Shown here: one piece after another, positions 24,639-34,599 of the stretch
How the letters are laid out: each line of letters opens with the position of its first letter
How positions within the stretch are numbered: the stretch's first letter is position 1
DNA from: Moniliophthora roreri
Taxonomy: Eukaryota; Basidiomycota; Agaricomycetes; Agaricales; Marasmiaceae
Direction of reading: 5' to 3'
NCBI GenBank assembly: GCA_001466705.2
Contig: LATX02000013.1
Coordinates: 620,001-684,000 of the forward strand
Length of the DNA: 64,000 nt
Made by a program: the position numbers and the translations under genes
Notes under the pieces: generated by a model
What the model was told of the DNA's origin: nothing
The model's database searches: none
Seen by the model: only the letters and a program-made list of their open reading frames with translations

Positions 24639-24787
24639 TTTCTTCAAAGAGCAGGGATATGCTCCTGCCCAAAACTCCCGCCACCGCCTGCACGCCTTAC
24701 AGCAAACACGAAGCACTCTCCGTCTGCGTTCAAAAGCAGTGAATCCTCCCCACAACATTCCTCTCCTCAAACCCTCACCAACGTATC

Positions 24788-27333
24788 ATGCCCCTCGTCC
24801 AAGGTTCTTCAGACTTTAAATTTCACGATAACCAAATCACCGTCGTAGAAGGGTCTCAGTATAACGACAATCGTACCTTCCAAATCGTGCGTCAGGAGAC
24901 AAGGGAGTTAACAATTTGGGATGAGGTGCGTTGGTTGTGTTCTTTTCGAATCGCGAGTTTCACTGACTGGTTTTGTTTAGTTCAAACGGGTTCGAATTGG
25001 CAATGTCAATCTCATAAAGGCTGTAGTCACCAGCGATATATATGGATATGATGGGCCTTGGTGGTTGCACAATCGTAATCGTAGAACAGTAGCTCGTCGT
25101 ACCATCAGCGTCGCTCGCATTCGTGGTGAAGACAAGGAAGCAGAGTTTCTATACGTCAGATACAGTGGTCCAGAAGCCCGTCAGGTAGATATAACATCTC
25201 CTCCTGGTATCACCAGATCTCATTTTTTCCGTTCGATAGACCTTCAAACGGGACTTCGATCAATTTTCCGCTGTCAAGTACGGTTGATTCCCCAGTTTTC
25301 GATCTATGTGTTACATGCTTACCGTTATCATTAGGCATCTGAACGTCGCCCAGCTTTTTGGCTACAGCGACAGTCAACATGGTTTACCTGCTTTAATATT
25401 CTACGATGGTGAGCGCGTTGATCACGTCTGTGGCTCGATTGACTCATTTTACTGTTCTCTATAGCGCTCATTCCTTTGAGCCGTGTTCTCTTGTCAACCC
25501 GAGGAAATAAATGGGTTGAATTATATTTTCGTCTTCAAGTATGTCCTACATGCCATGCTTGTGAATATGACTGACGTCTTCCTGGCACATCTTCATTCAC
25601 AGGCCATGGTCGCAAAAGTAGATGGGCATTTTGTCTGCATGGTATGTCCCTTTCGACTCAAAGGTTTACATAGCGTTGGGTCTTGATGGCGGAAACGTAC
25701 AGGATCCAAACGCACTATGGATTGAACCCAGGGGCGGTGCTTTACGGAGAGGGCCCTATGTTCAAAGTGATGCATATCCGCTCAGGCAATTATTCGACGT
25801 CCCTTCAACTTCACATCTCGATCCACTATCCATTCAGACATATCGTGATACCAACACTGTCATTGACTACCTCGCCAGAATATTCCCAATAAACATGATA
25901 TTCAAGCAAGTTGGTACTGGAGTCAAGTTCCGGGATTGGAGGGTGACTGCTTTTGAACTGTGGCCATACATCGTCGGCTCGCTTTGGAAACGGAATCAGC
26001 AGCCTATTATCGCCCGTTGGACGGGATTTACGCAGATTCCGCAATATGTATGTGTAGAAGCCCATGACGTGCGTTTTCGGAGGTGCGGGGTTGTCATGAA
26101 GGATGGATCAGTGCGGTGTGTAGCGAATAATTGTATTGGATGATGTGTACTCATAAAGGACATAGATTTCAATTTGTAGATCCTTCATGTTTCAGGTATT
26201 TGCAGTTACAATATAGGTTGTTTCATGGCAGTGAGCAACTGGACATTGAGAGCGTGTGGTTTGCTCAGGCACACAGCATCTTTGGCCAACTAGGAGTTCA
26301 TGAAGACGAATGGGATGAATACTGCGAGTTTCGGCATGTCCTTGCACACATGTTTTGTTCTTGACTTGCCTTGACAGCAATTGTCGATAGCTTCCGCCTT
26401 ACTTTATACCCCTACGACTACTGGAAGGGGAATGCCGGCATCGTATTAACTAAACCCACCCCATACCTCTTTGTTCGGCCCATCCCTCGCCCTTCTGACA
26501 ACGAGACAACATGGAGGTCTTGGGCAGAAAGCACATACTTCTGGTCTCTTGACCCTTCTGGGCAGGAAGAGATATTAGAGAGTACGAGAGTGTCTCTGGA
26601 ACTTCCAGATTTTGAGCACAATGTGGAGCTTCTGTACATTTCCTGGGATCTTGAAACCTACAGAGCCATAGGGAGTTTTCAACATTTCAAGGGCTTTGAT
26701 CCCAAGACGACAGATTGTGCTCGTTCTCTCAGTTATCCTCTCATGCAAGTTGTCGGGAATGTAGATCGGTTCCAGGAACTGGGAGAATCAAATGGTACGT
26801 AGCACTTCTACATTCTCTCAATTTCATGGCTAATATTCTCACCTTACCCAGATGACTGCTTGACGTCGAAGGATGAGGAATCGATGTCTGTGGATCATGA
26901 CCCCCCTTGTCCAGATAATGCCAGTCACAATATTATACCTCCTCCCAGGCCCAACGATACCTCCGTAAACGAAATGCCGGATACAAAGACTAACGAGGAG
27001 GTGACTGTAGGCAACAAACGGAAGTCGACAGCGGCGGGCTCCAGTAGTAAACATCGCAAAGTGCACACAGACCACGGCGAGGATGAAGATGCAACGACGG
27101 GGTCAACGATTAAACGTCTCCGGACCACCGCTGCCTATGCGGAGAATCCTGTCCAGGTTCCGAAGCGGGGAAGCTGGGACAACTTGCCGCAGCGAGAGTT
27201 GAGCAGCCGCAAGGTTCGGCCTAGTGTTCGTGCACAAGAAGCTAGGGAAGTGAGATCCGAAGGTAGTGCGTCGAAGAAGCGGGGTCGGGGAGGTCGGAAT
27301 GGGCAGGGTCAGGCGAGTGGGAAGGCTAAATAA
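24788..27333 (+). CDS. Copy E: Agaricomycete-expanded family protein, apparently intact
   Basis: ATG 24788 (MPLVQGSSDFKFHDN). Core blocks RTISVARIRGEDKEAEFLYV, HLNVAQLFGYSDSQHGLPAL, 'EPRGGALRRGPYVQ' and LFVRPIPRPSDNETTW are open. The tail exon is open and basic ('SSKHRKVHTDHGEDEDA', ending GKAK), although the KRRK motif reads KHRK. At the acceptor after 'DGSVR' the first AG used by other copies (CATAG) is CATAA here. An AG nine bases downstream (GACATAG) keeps frame, and it exists in every copy, so it is probably the true acceptor throughout. The intron before the 39-nt mini-exon is longer than in other copies. The 22-bp segment is 25642-25663. Confidence 0.75.
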
Positions 27334-27929
27334 TTGACAGGTATAACATCTATTAGTTTGAAGGTCGACGTGACTGATACTGTTACGCAGGCTAGATCGT
27401 GCTTGGTTTCTCTCACAATTTCACAATTTCCCCCTTTTACTTGGTATTGGTGCAGGCATCGTCACATTTCGTACATATGCTGTCGACTCTACTGTATATC
27501 CTACTGTATTTTACTATAGCCTGTGCGACAATTAGAGTCCATTTCCTACTATCATACTCTCGAGCACATGTACAGATTAGTCGAGCCTGATTTCGAGAAG
27601 AGTTGTGTACGTATTATTGGCCGAGCGAGACGGCCGAGTAAAGTAACAGAGTTGTGATGAGAGGACATGACCCTTGTCCTACAAGATACCGATCTGCACA
27701 AGTAGTCCATATACGAGTGCTCCGACTAGTGCTGCAAATTGTCTACAGAGGTCTAGAGCAAGGAAATACAGGTAAAGAGCGCTTGATAACATCTTTATAA
27801 TAATAATGAAAATACCAGTTGCCGATAATACAAAAGGTCTCCGTGAATACAGTGGCGCTCGCTAGCAATGAAGAAGGTAAAAAGTCAGAATTCCTACTCA
27901 ACAAGTACCAGTACCACATGAGAGAGAAG

Positions 27930-29400
27930 TTCGTATAGTCGCATTGGTAGTGAGTGTGGTGCGCAGGCTTGTAGTCTCAGAGGTTCCATCACCCGTACCA
28001 GTAGCCTTTGTACCGTTTTACACGATAGGCGCGTTCGACGCAGCCATCTCCAAGTTCGTAGTGATACCAATGAGGGTGGTTTATTTTCGGTATCTTCGCT
28101 GGAGGTATTCAGTATTCATTCTCCAACTTTGATTACAGCTTCAACTCGGCACCAGGCTTCAGTCCTTGAATCATCCGCGAGTCCTGATCGAGAAGTGGTC
28201 CTTCTGCCAGGTAAATGCACTTCTGTAAAACCCTTTGAGTGTTCGGTTATCGGAATCCAGGTTTGACAATCGAGGAACGAGCCCGATACAGAGACAGGAT
28301 CTTGACTGGGAACGAGGTGCACCGGTCCCCTTGTCAAAACCTTTTATCTCGCTAGCATCGACAATTTGGTTAGTGCTACTGACAAGTACTCACACTAGCT
28401 CTCGGCCTAATCGTCAGCCCGAGCGCCACGCTTGCACTACAACTCGAACGAGGCATCGCGGATAGTGAAGCTTCTGTCCGACTCGATGTTGATGTCCTCT
28501 TCTTTACTCAAGTCCATATCCATAAAACGCTCATCTCCGAAACTGGCGCATCGCTATTCAGGGCTCAAGTGCCTACGCGAAAGTGAGTGCGACTGTCGAA
28601 AACCCTGGCGTTGCTCTTTCTTTTTGCGCTATCTTCCAAGATAGCGCCATGTCCCACACCCCACGTCGTTCTGTATACGAATGGCGTTTGCGCAGCCTCT
28701 TCCTGTGGAGGTGGAAGGAAAGGAGGCGGTAGTAGGACGAGCGGCGTTGTTGGTATAAAGTGTAAGTGGATAAACCGAGGGAAAGGGAGTCCAAGGATGT
28801 GTTTCCCAGGTTCCCTCGGCGGAGATGACATAGGCTGGGTAGATGAGGATTTGGCAGAAGGACGTGGTGGTGGTGGTGGTACGATATGGGTAGCGTTCGG
28901 TTTTGTTTCTGGTTGCACGGTGAGTCGGTGAGTGGGTAAGAATAGTATGCGAGCTCATTCGCATTTCCATTTGCCCCTTGTGCCGGACAGCCCTCCTGAT
29001 GGCTGATATGTCTCCCTTGAGAACCGCTATGGAGGCACCCAGATGCCTCATGCTGTGTTGTTCAGGAACCCTCTACTGGAGCTGGGAAGCTGCTTGTGTA
29101 CTGTATGGAGTATGTCTGAGGCTGAGTGGGAGACGGAGCCCAGGAAACTGAACATGATATCTCCAGTGATGCAGAAGACATTGAGGATTGCGTCGATACA
29201 GGATGTGGCACTGCTACCTGCGTAAGATTGTGAACACTTGGTAGATGATCAAAAAGGAAAATTGAAAGCCTATCAAATCAAGAGCGCAGGCAGTGCTTAT
29301 CTGTAGTACCGAGCTCGAGAACATGGCTGTCGACATTCAGGGTCCTTGGAGGCAGTCAGGCGTCGACGGTGGTGAGCATAGCGAGGAACGGATCAGACGG
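27930..29400 (-). pseudogene. Decayed minus-strand gene of unknown function (unit E)
   Basis: Same relic as in units C and D. The proline-rich block is at about 28565-28918. A small insertion near 29210-29230 separates the intron from the 'IDAILNVF' exon. No continuous reading frame remains. Confidence 0.45.
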
Positions 29401-29767
29401 CGGACTGGCATTGTGAGGGTAAGAAGGAAAGAAGGGCATGCGAACAAATGCGGTGAGCCAACCTTTCATCACCTGATGTTATTCGAGGACATCCAGGATA
29501 ACCAAAAGAGAAAAGAAAAGAGAACGGCAAGCAAAGAGATTGCTCTGAAGAACACGGATATTCGCTGTCCCCTCTATATCAGATGTACATTGGGTATCCT
29601 CCTTTCTGGAAAACTCCCGTTATACTTAGATCAGCTGTCTTTCAATCAAACTTAATGTACACCACCTGCACGCCTTACCGCAAACACGAAGCACTCTCCG
29701 TCTGCATTCAAAAGCTGTGAATCCCCCCCCATAACATTCCTCTCCCTCAAACCCTCACCAGCGTATT

Positions 29768-31886
29768 ATGCCCCTCGTTCAAGGCTCTTCAGACTTTGAT
29801 ATTTGCAATAACCAAATCACGGTCGTAGAAGGGTCTCAGTATAACGACAATCGTACCTTCCAAATTGTGCGTCGGGAGACAAGGAAGTTAACAATTTGGG
29901 ATGAGGTGCGTTGGTCGTGTTCTTCTCGACCCACGAGTCTCGCTGACCGGTTTTGTTCAATGATTTAGTTCGAACGGGTTCGAACTGGCAATATCAATCT
30001 CATAAAGGCTGTGGCCACCAGCGATATATATGATGATAATGATGGTCCTTGGTGGTCGCGCAATCGTAATCGCAGAACAGTAGCTCGTCGTACCATCAGC
30101 ATCGCTCGCATTCGCGGTGAAGACAAGGAAGCAGAGTTTTTATACGTCGGATACAGTGGTCCAGAAGCCCGTCAGGTAGGTATAACATCCCCTCTTGATA
30201 TTACCAGATCTCAATTTTTTCCGTTCGGTAGGCCTTCGAACGGGACTTTGATCAATTTTCTGCTGTCAAGTACATGCTTATTCCCTAAATTTTGATCCAT
30301 GTGTTACATGCTTACCATTATCGTTAGACATCTGAACGTCGCCCAGCTTTTTGGCTACAGCGACAGTCAATATGGTTTACCAGCTTTGATATTCTATGAT
30401 GGTGAGCGCACCGATCACGGCTGTGGTTCGATTGACTCATTTGACTGTTCTCTATAGCGCTCATTCCTTTGAACCATGTTCTCTTGGCAAACGAAAGGAT
30501 TAATCATTGGCGATGGGTTAAAACATATTTTACTCTTCATGTACGTCCTACATGCCACGTTTGTGATACGTGACTGACATCTTCATTCACAGGCCATAGT
30601 CGCAGGACTAGTTGAGAATTCTCCCCACACCGTACGTTCCTTTCAACTCAAAGGTTTACATTATGCTGAGTCTTGATGGCGGAAACGCACAGGATCCAGG
30701 CGCACTATGGATTGAACCCAGGAGCGGTGCTTTACGGAGAGGGCCCTATGTTCGGGGTGCATGGTCGCTCTTCCGATCCTGCGCTCCATTTTCAATTTCA
30801 CATTTCAATCCGCTATCCATTCAGACATATAGTGATACCAACGCGATCGTTGACTACCTCATCAGAACGTTCCCGATAGACACAATCTTCGTGCAACGAC
30901 TCGATCTCGAAGAGGTGTTCATTTGGGAGACGGAGCTGAGTTTTCTTGAATTGTGGCCATACCTCGTCAACTTGCGTTGGAAAGAAGTGTTTCTTACTGC
31001 TCGTTGGACAGGACTTACGCCGATTCTGCGAGAAGTATGTGTAAGCCGTCGCAATCTTTTGCCAAAGCGCAGAGTTGTCATGAAGGATGGTTCAGTGCGG
31101 TGTGTAGTAAGCAATTGCGTTGGACGACGTGTACTCACAGAGGACATAGGCTTCGATTCACAGATTTTACAGATACCACGTATCTCTTGCGGTTAAGATA
31201 CAAGTTGTTTCATGGCAACAGGCCACTGGATATCAGGAGGGCATGGCTTGCTCAGGCACACAGCATCTTTAGCCAACTAGGAATTCCTGAATACGAGTGG
31301 GGAGATTACTGTGAGTTTCAGCATGACCTTGTACATGTTTAATTCCTGACTTGCCTTGACAGCAATTACCGATCGCTTCTATGTTCAATTCCGCCCTATT
31401 GAAGTAAATACCTACCAGACCGCATCAAATAAACCCACCCCATATCTTTTCGTTCGGCCCATCCCTCATCTTTCCGATGACAAGACAACGTGGAGGTCTT
31501 GGGCAGAAAGCACGTACTTCTGGTCATTTGACCGTTCTGGGCAGGAAGAGATGTCAGAGAGCACGAGGGTGTCTCTGGGACTTCCATCATTTGAGACTGA
31601 GATATCCGTTCGGTACCGATACTGGGATTGTGAGATGTACAAACTCATGGAAAGGTTTCAACATTTCAAAGGCTTTGATCCCACAACAACAGACTATGCT
31701 CGTTCCTGTGGCTACCCTCTTATGCAAGTTGTCCCGGATGAGGATTGGTTCCAGGAACTGGGAGAATCAATGGTACGTAGCACTTCTGCATTTTCTCGAT
31801 TTCATGGCTAATATTCTCACCTTATGCAGATGACTGCTCGACGTCAGTGGACGAGAAATCGTCAGTGGATCATGACGCCCAGATAA
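29768..31886 (+). CDS. Copy F: family paralog, divergent centre, frameshifted tail
   Basis: ATG 29768 (MPLVQGSSDFDICNN). The core is open but the middle differs most from its siblings: after 'RGPYVRG' comes AWSLFRSCAPFSISHFNP, and 'LDLEEVFIWETELSF' replaces the usual segment. The end of the core exon reads 'GESM' because one base is missing before the donor (TCAATG|GT against TCAAATG|GT). The tail exon is therefore read in another frame and stops at 31884-31886 after about 17 residues. The original tail is recognisable to 32250 with further deletions. The 22-bp segment is 30632-30653. The core protein may be functional without its tail. Confidence 0.65.
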
Positions 31887-32250
31887 CACCAGTCATAAAT
31901 ATTATACCTCCTCCAAGGCCCAACGATACCTCTGCGAATGAAATGCCGGGTACAGAGACAGATGAGGAGGTGACTGTAGGCAATAAGCAGAAATCGCAAA
32001 GTGCACACAGACCACGGCGAGAATGAACATGCAACGACGGCGTCAAGTGCCTATGCGGAGAACCTTGTCTAGGTTCCGAAGCGGGGTAGGTGGGACAACT
32101 TGCCACAGCGAGAGTGGAGCAGCCGCACGGTTCGACCTAGTGTTCGTGCACAAGAAGCTAGGGGGGCGAAATCCGAAGGCAGCGCGTCGAAGAAGCGGGG
32201 CAAGGGAAATCGGAATGGACAAGGTCGGACGAGTGGGAGGGCTAGGTAAT
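31887..32250 (+). pseudogene. Remnant of the basic tail exon of copy F
   Basis: Sequence encoding 'DTSANEMPGTETDEEVTV' and the end 'RKR/GKAR' region is still visible across frames. A deletion of roughly 100 bases removes the KRRK block that would lie near 32000. Confidence 0.6.
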
Positions 32251-32496
32251 TGACAGGCATCCATCGCATTTCATACATATGCTGTCGAGTCTACTGTATA
32301 TCCTATAGCCGAGTGAGACGGCAGTGTACTAACAAAGGTGTAATGAGAGGACATGACTTCTGTCCTACAAAGGTCAATCTGCGCATAGTCACCTCCCGAC
32401 CTCCATCAAAAAGTTGAATTACGAACAAATCCGACGACGAGTTGCTGTAGTCGTGATGCATTGCGAAAGTGATTGTCATCTGTGCTAGCGAGCACC

Positions 32497-32581
32497 ACTG
32501 TATTCACGGAAACCTTTTGTATTATCGGCAACTGGCATTTATCTTGTACAAGGAATGTCGAAGTAGATGCAGGAACAGCAA
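32497..32581. other. Small local inversion at the junction of two flank types
   Basis: The stretch is the reverse complement of sequence in the expected order. It contains, inverted, 'gaatacagtggtgctcgctagc' (direct at about 22.92 and 27.85 kb) and 'tgttcctgcatctact' (direct at about 11.08 and 37.66 kb). Flanking sequences on both sides are in direct orientation. Confidence 0.7.
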
Positions 32582-32639
32582 TGAAGGTTAAAAGACAGGA
32601 TCCCTACTCAATAGGTACCAGTACCGCATGAGAGACAAG

Positions 32640-34100
32640 TCCATGTAGCCGCATTGGTGGTAGTAAGTGCGGTGCGCAGGCCTTTAGCCTCAGAGGTTCC
32701 ATCACTCGTACCAGTAGCCTTTGTACCATTTTACACGATAGACGCATTCGACGCAGCTATCTGAAAATTCGTAGTGATGGCAACGAGGGCGGTTTATCCT
32801 GACCAAGACCTATTTTCGGTATCTTCGCTGGAGATGTTCAATGTTCATCCCCCGACCTTTGATTACAGCTTCAACTCGGCGTCACGTCCTTGGATCACCC
32901 GCAAGCCCTGATCGGAAAGCGGTTGTTCTGCGAGATGAATGCACTTCTGTAAAACCCTTTGAGCGTTCGGCCATCGGAATCCAAGTTTGACAATCGAACA
33001 AACTGATCCAGAGACAGGACCTTGACTGAGAACGAGGTGCACCGGTCTCCTCGTCGAAACCTTTTATCTCGCTAGCATCGACAATTTGGTAGTGCTACTG
33101 ACAGGTACTCGCACTAGCTCTCGGCCTAATCGTCAGCCCGAGCGCCACACTTGCACTACAACTCGAACGAGGCATCGCGGATAGTGAAGCTTCTGTCCGA
33201 CTCGATGTTGATGTTCTCTGATAAACTCTTCTTCTCCTGCTACTTCGCCCGAACCCATATTCATGAAACGCTCATCTCCAAAACTGGCGCATCGCTATCC
33301 AGGGCTCAAATGCCTACGCGAAAGTAAGAGTGGCCGTCGAAAACCCTGGCTTTGTTCTTTCCTTCTGCGCTATCTTCGAAGACAGTGCCACGTCCCACAC
33401 ACCGCACGGTTCCGTATACAAATGGCGTTTGTGCAGCCTCTTCCTGTGGAGGTGGAAGGAAAGGAGGTGGTAGTAGAACAAGTGGTGTTATTGTTGGTAT
33501 GAAGTGTGAGTGGATAAACCAAGGGAAAGGGAGTCCAAGGATGTGTTTCCCAGGTTCCCTCGGCGGAGATGACATAGGCTGGGTAGATAAGGATTTGGCG
33601 GAAGGACGTGGTGGTGGTGGTGGTACGATATGGGTAGCGTTCGGTTTTGTTTCTGGTTGCACGGTGAGTCGACGAGTGGGTAAGAATAGTACGCGAGCTC
33701 ATTCGCATTTCCATTTGCCGCTTGTGCTGGACGACCCTCCTGATGGCTGATGATACGTCTCCTTTAGGAACCAAGAACCGCTATGGAGGCACCCAGATGC
33801 CTCATGTTGTGTTGTTCAGGAACCCTCTGCTGCTCGTGTACTCTATGGAGGATGTCTGAGTGGGAGATGGAGTCCAGGAAACTGAACATGATATCTCGGG
33901 TGATGCAGAAGACATTGAGGATCGCGTCGATACTGGATGTAGCACACTTGGTAGATGATCAAAAAAGAGTATTGAACGCCTATCGAATCAAGAGCGTGGG
34001 CAGCGCTTACCTGTAGTACCGAGGAGTCGACGTGGCTGTCGATGTCCAGGGTCCTCGGAAGTGGTCAGGCGTCGACGTTGGCGGGTGGACCAGACGGGGG
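32640..34100 (-). pseudogene. Decayed minus-strand gene of unknown function (unit F)
   Basis: Same relic as in units C-E. The proline-rich block lies at 33306-33662. The exon near 33785-33950 is shortened by a small deletion around 33830. It lies head to head with copy G. Confidence 0.45.
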
Positions 34101-34215
34101 ACTGGTATAGTGAGGTAAGAAGGAAAGAAGGGCGTGTGAGCCAACGCGGCGAACCAACCTTTCAAAGAATATGATCCCCTGACTTCATTTGTTTTTCGAG
34201 GACATCCGGGATAAC

Positions 34216-34258
34216 GAAAAAAAAAAAAAAAAAAAAGAGAAGAGAAAAGAAAAGAGAC
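34216..34258 (+). promoter_or_regulatory. Purine-rich tract upstream of copy G
   Basis: The longest A-run of the set (about nineteen) then mixed A/G. Its distance to the ATG of G (about 340 bases) is larger because of extra sequence at 34.29-34.40 kb. Confidence 0.4.
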
Positions 34259-34599
34259 TTCTTCAAAGAGCAGGGATATGCTCCTGCCGAAAACTTCTCG
34301 CGGATGACTACTGCTCAAAGGGAAGTTTCTGGCAAGATTTCAGGTCTTCTGAGAGGGCCCAGAGGCGAAACAAACATCAGACAACCTTTTCTGGAACGAC
34401 TGTATCGGATATCCTTCCTTTTTGAAAACTGTGTTATACTTGATCATTCCATCCTGCTCCCTGTCTTTCAATCAAACTCAATGTACACTCCCACCACCAC
34501 CTGCATGCCTTACAGCAAACACGAAGCACTCTCCGTCTACGTTCAAAAGCTGTAAATTCCCCCACAACATTCCTCTCCTCCAAACCCTCACCAGTGTAT

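Noticed and set aside
33352..33750. Plus-strand Gly-rich frames (also 28587-28931)
   Set aside because: They arise opposite the proline-rich block of the decayed minus-strand gene and are not conserved in all four units.
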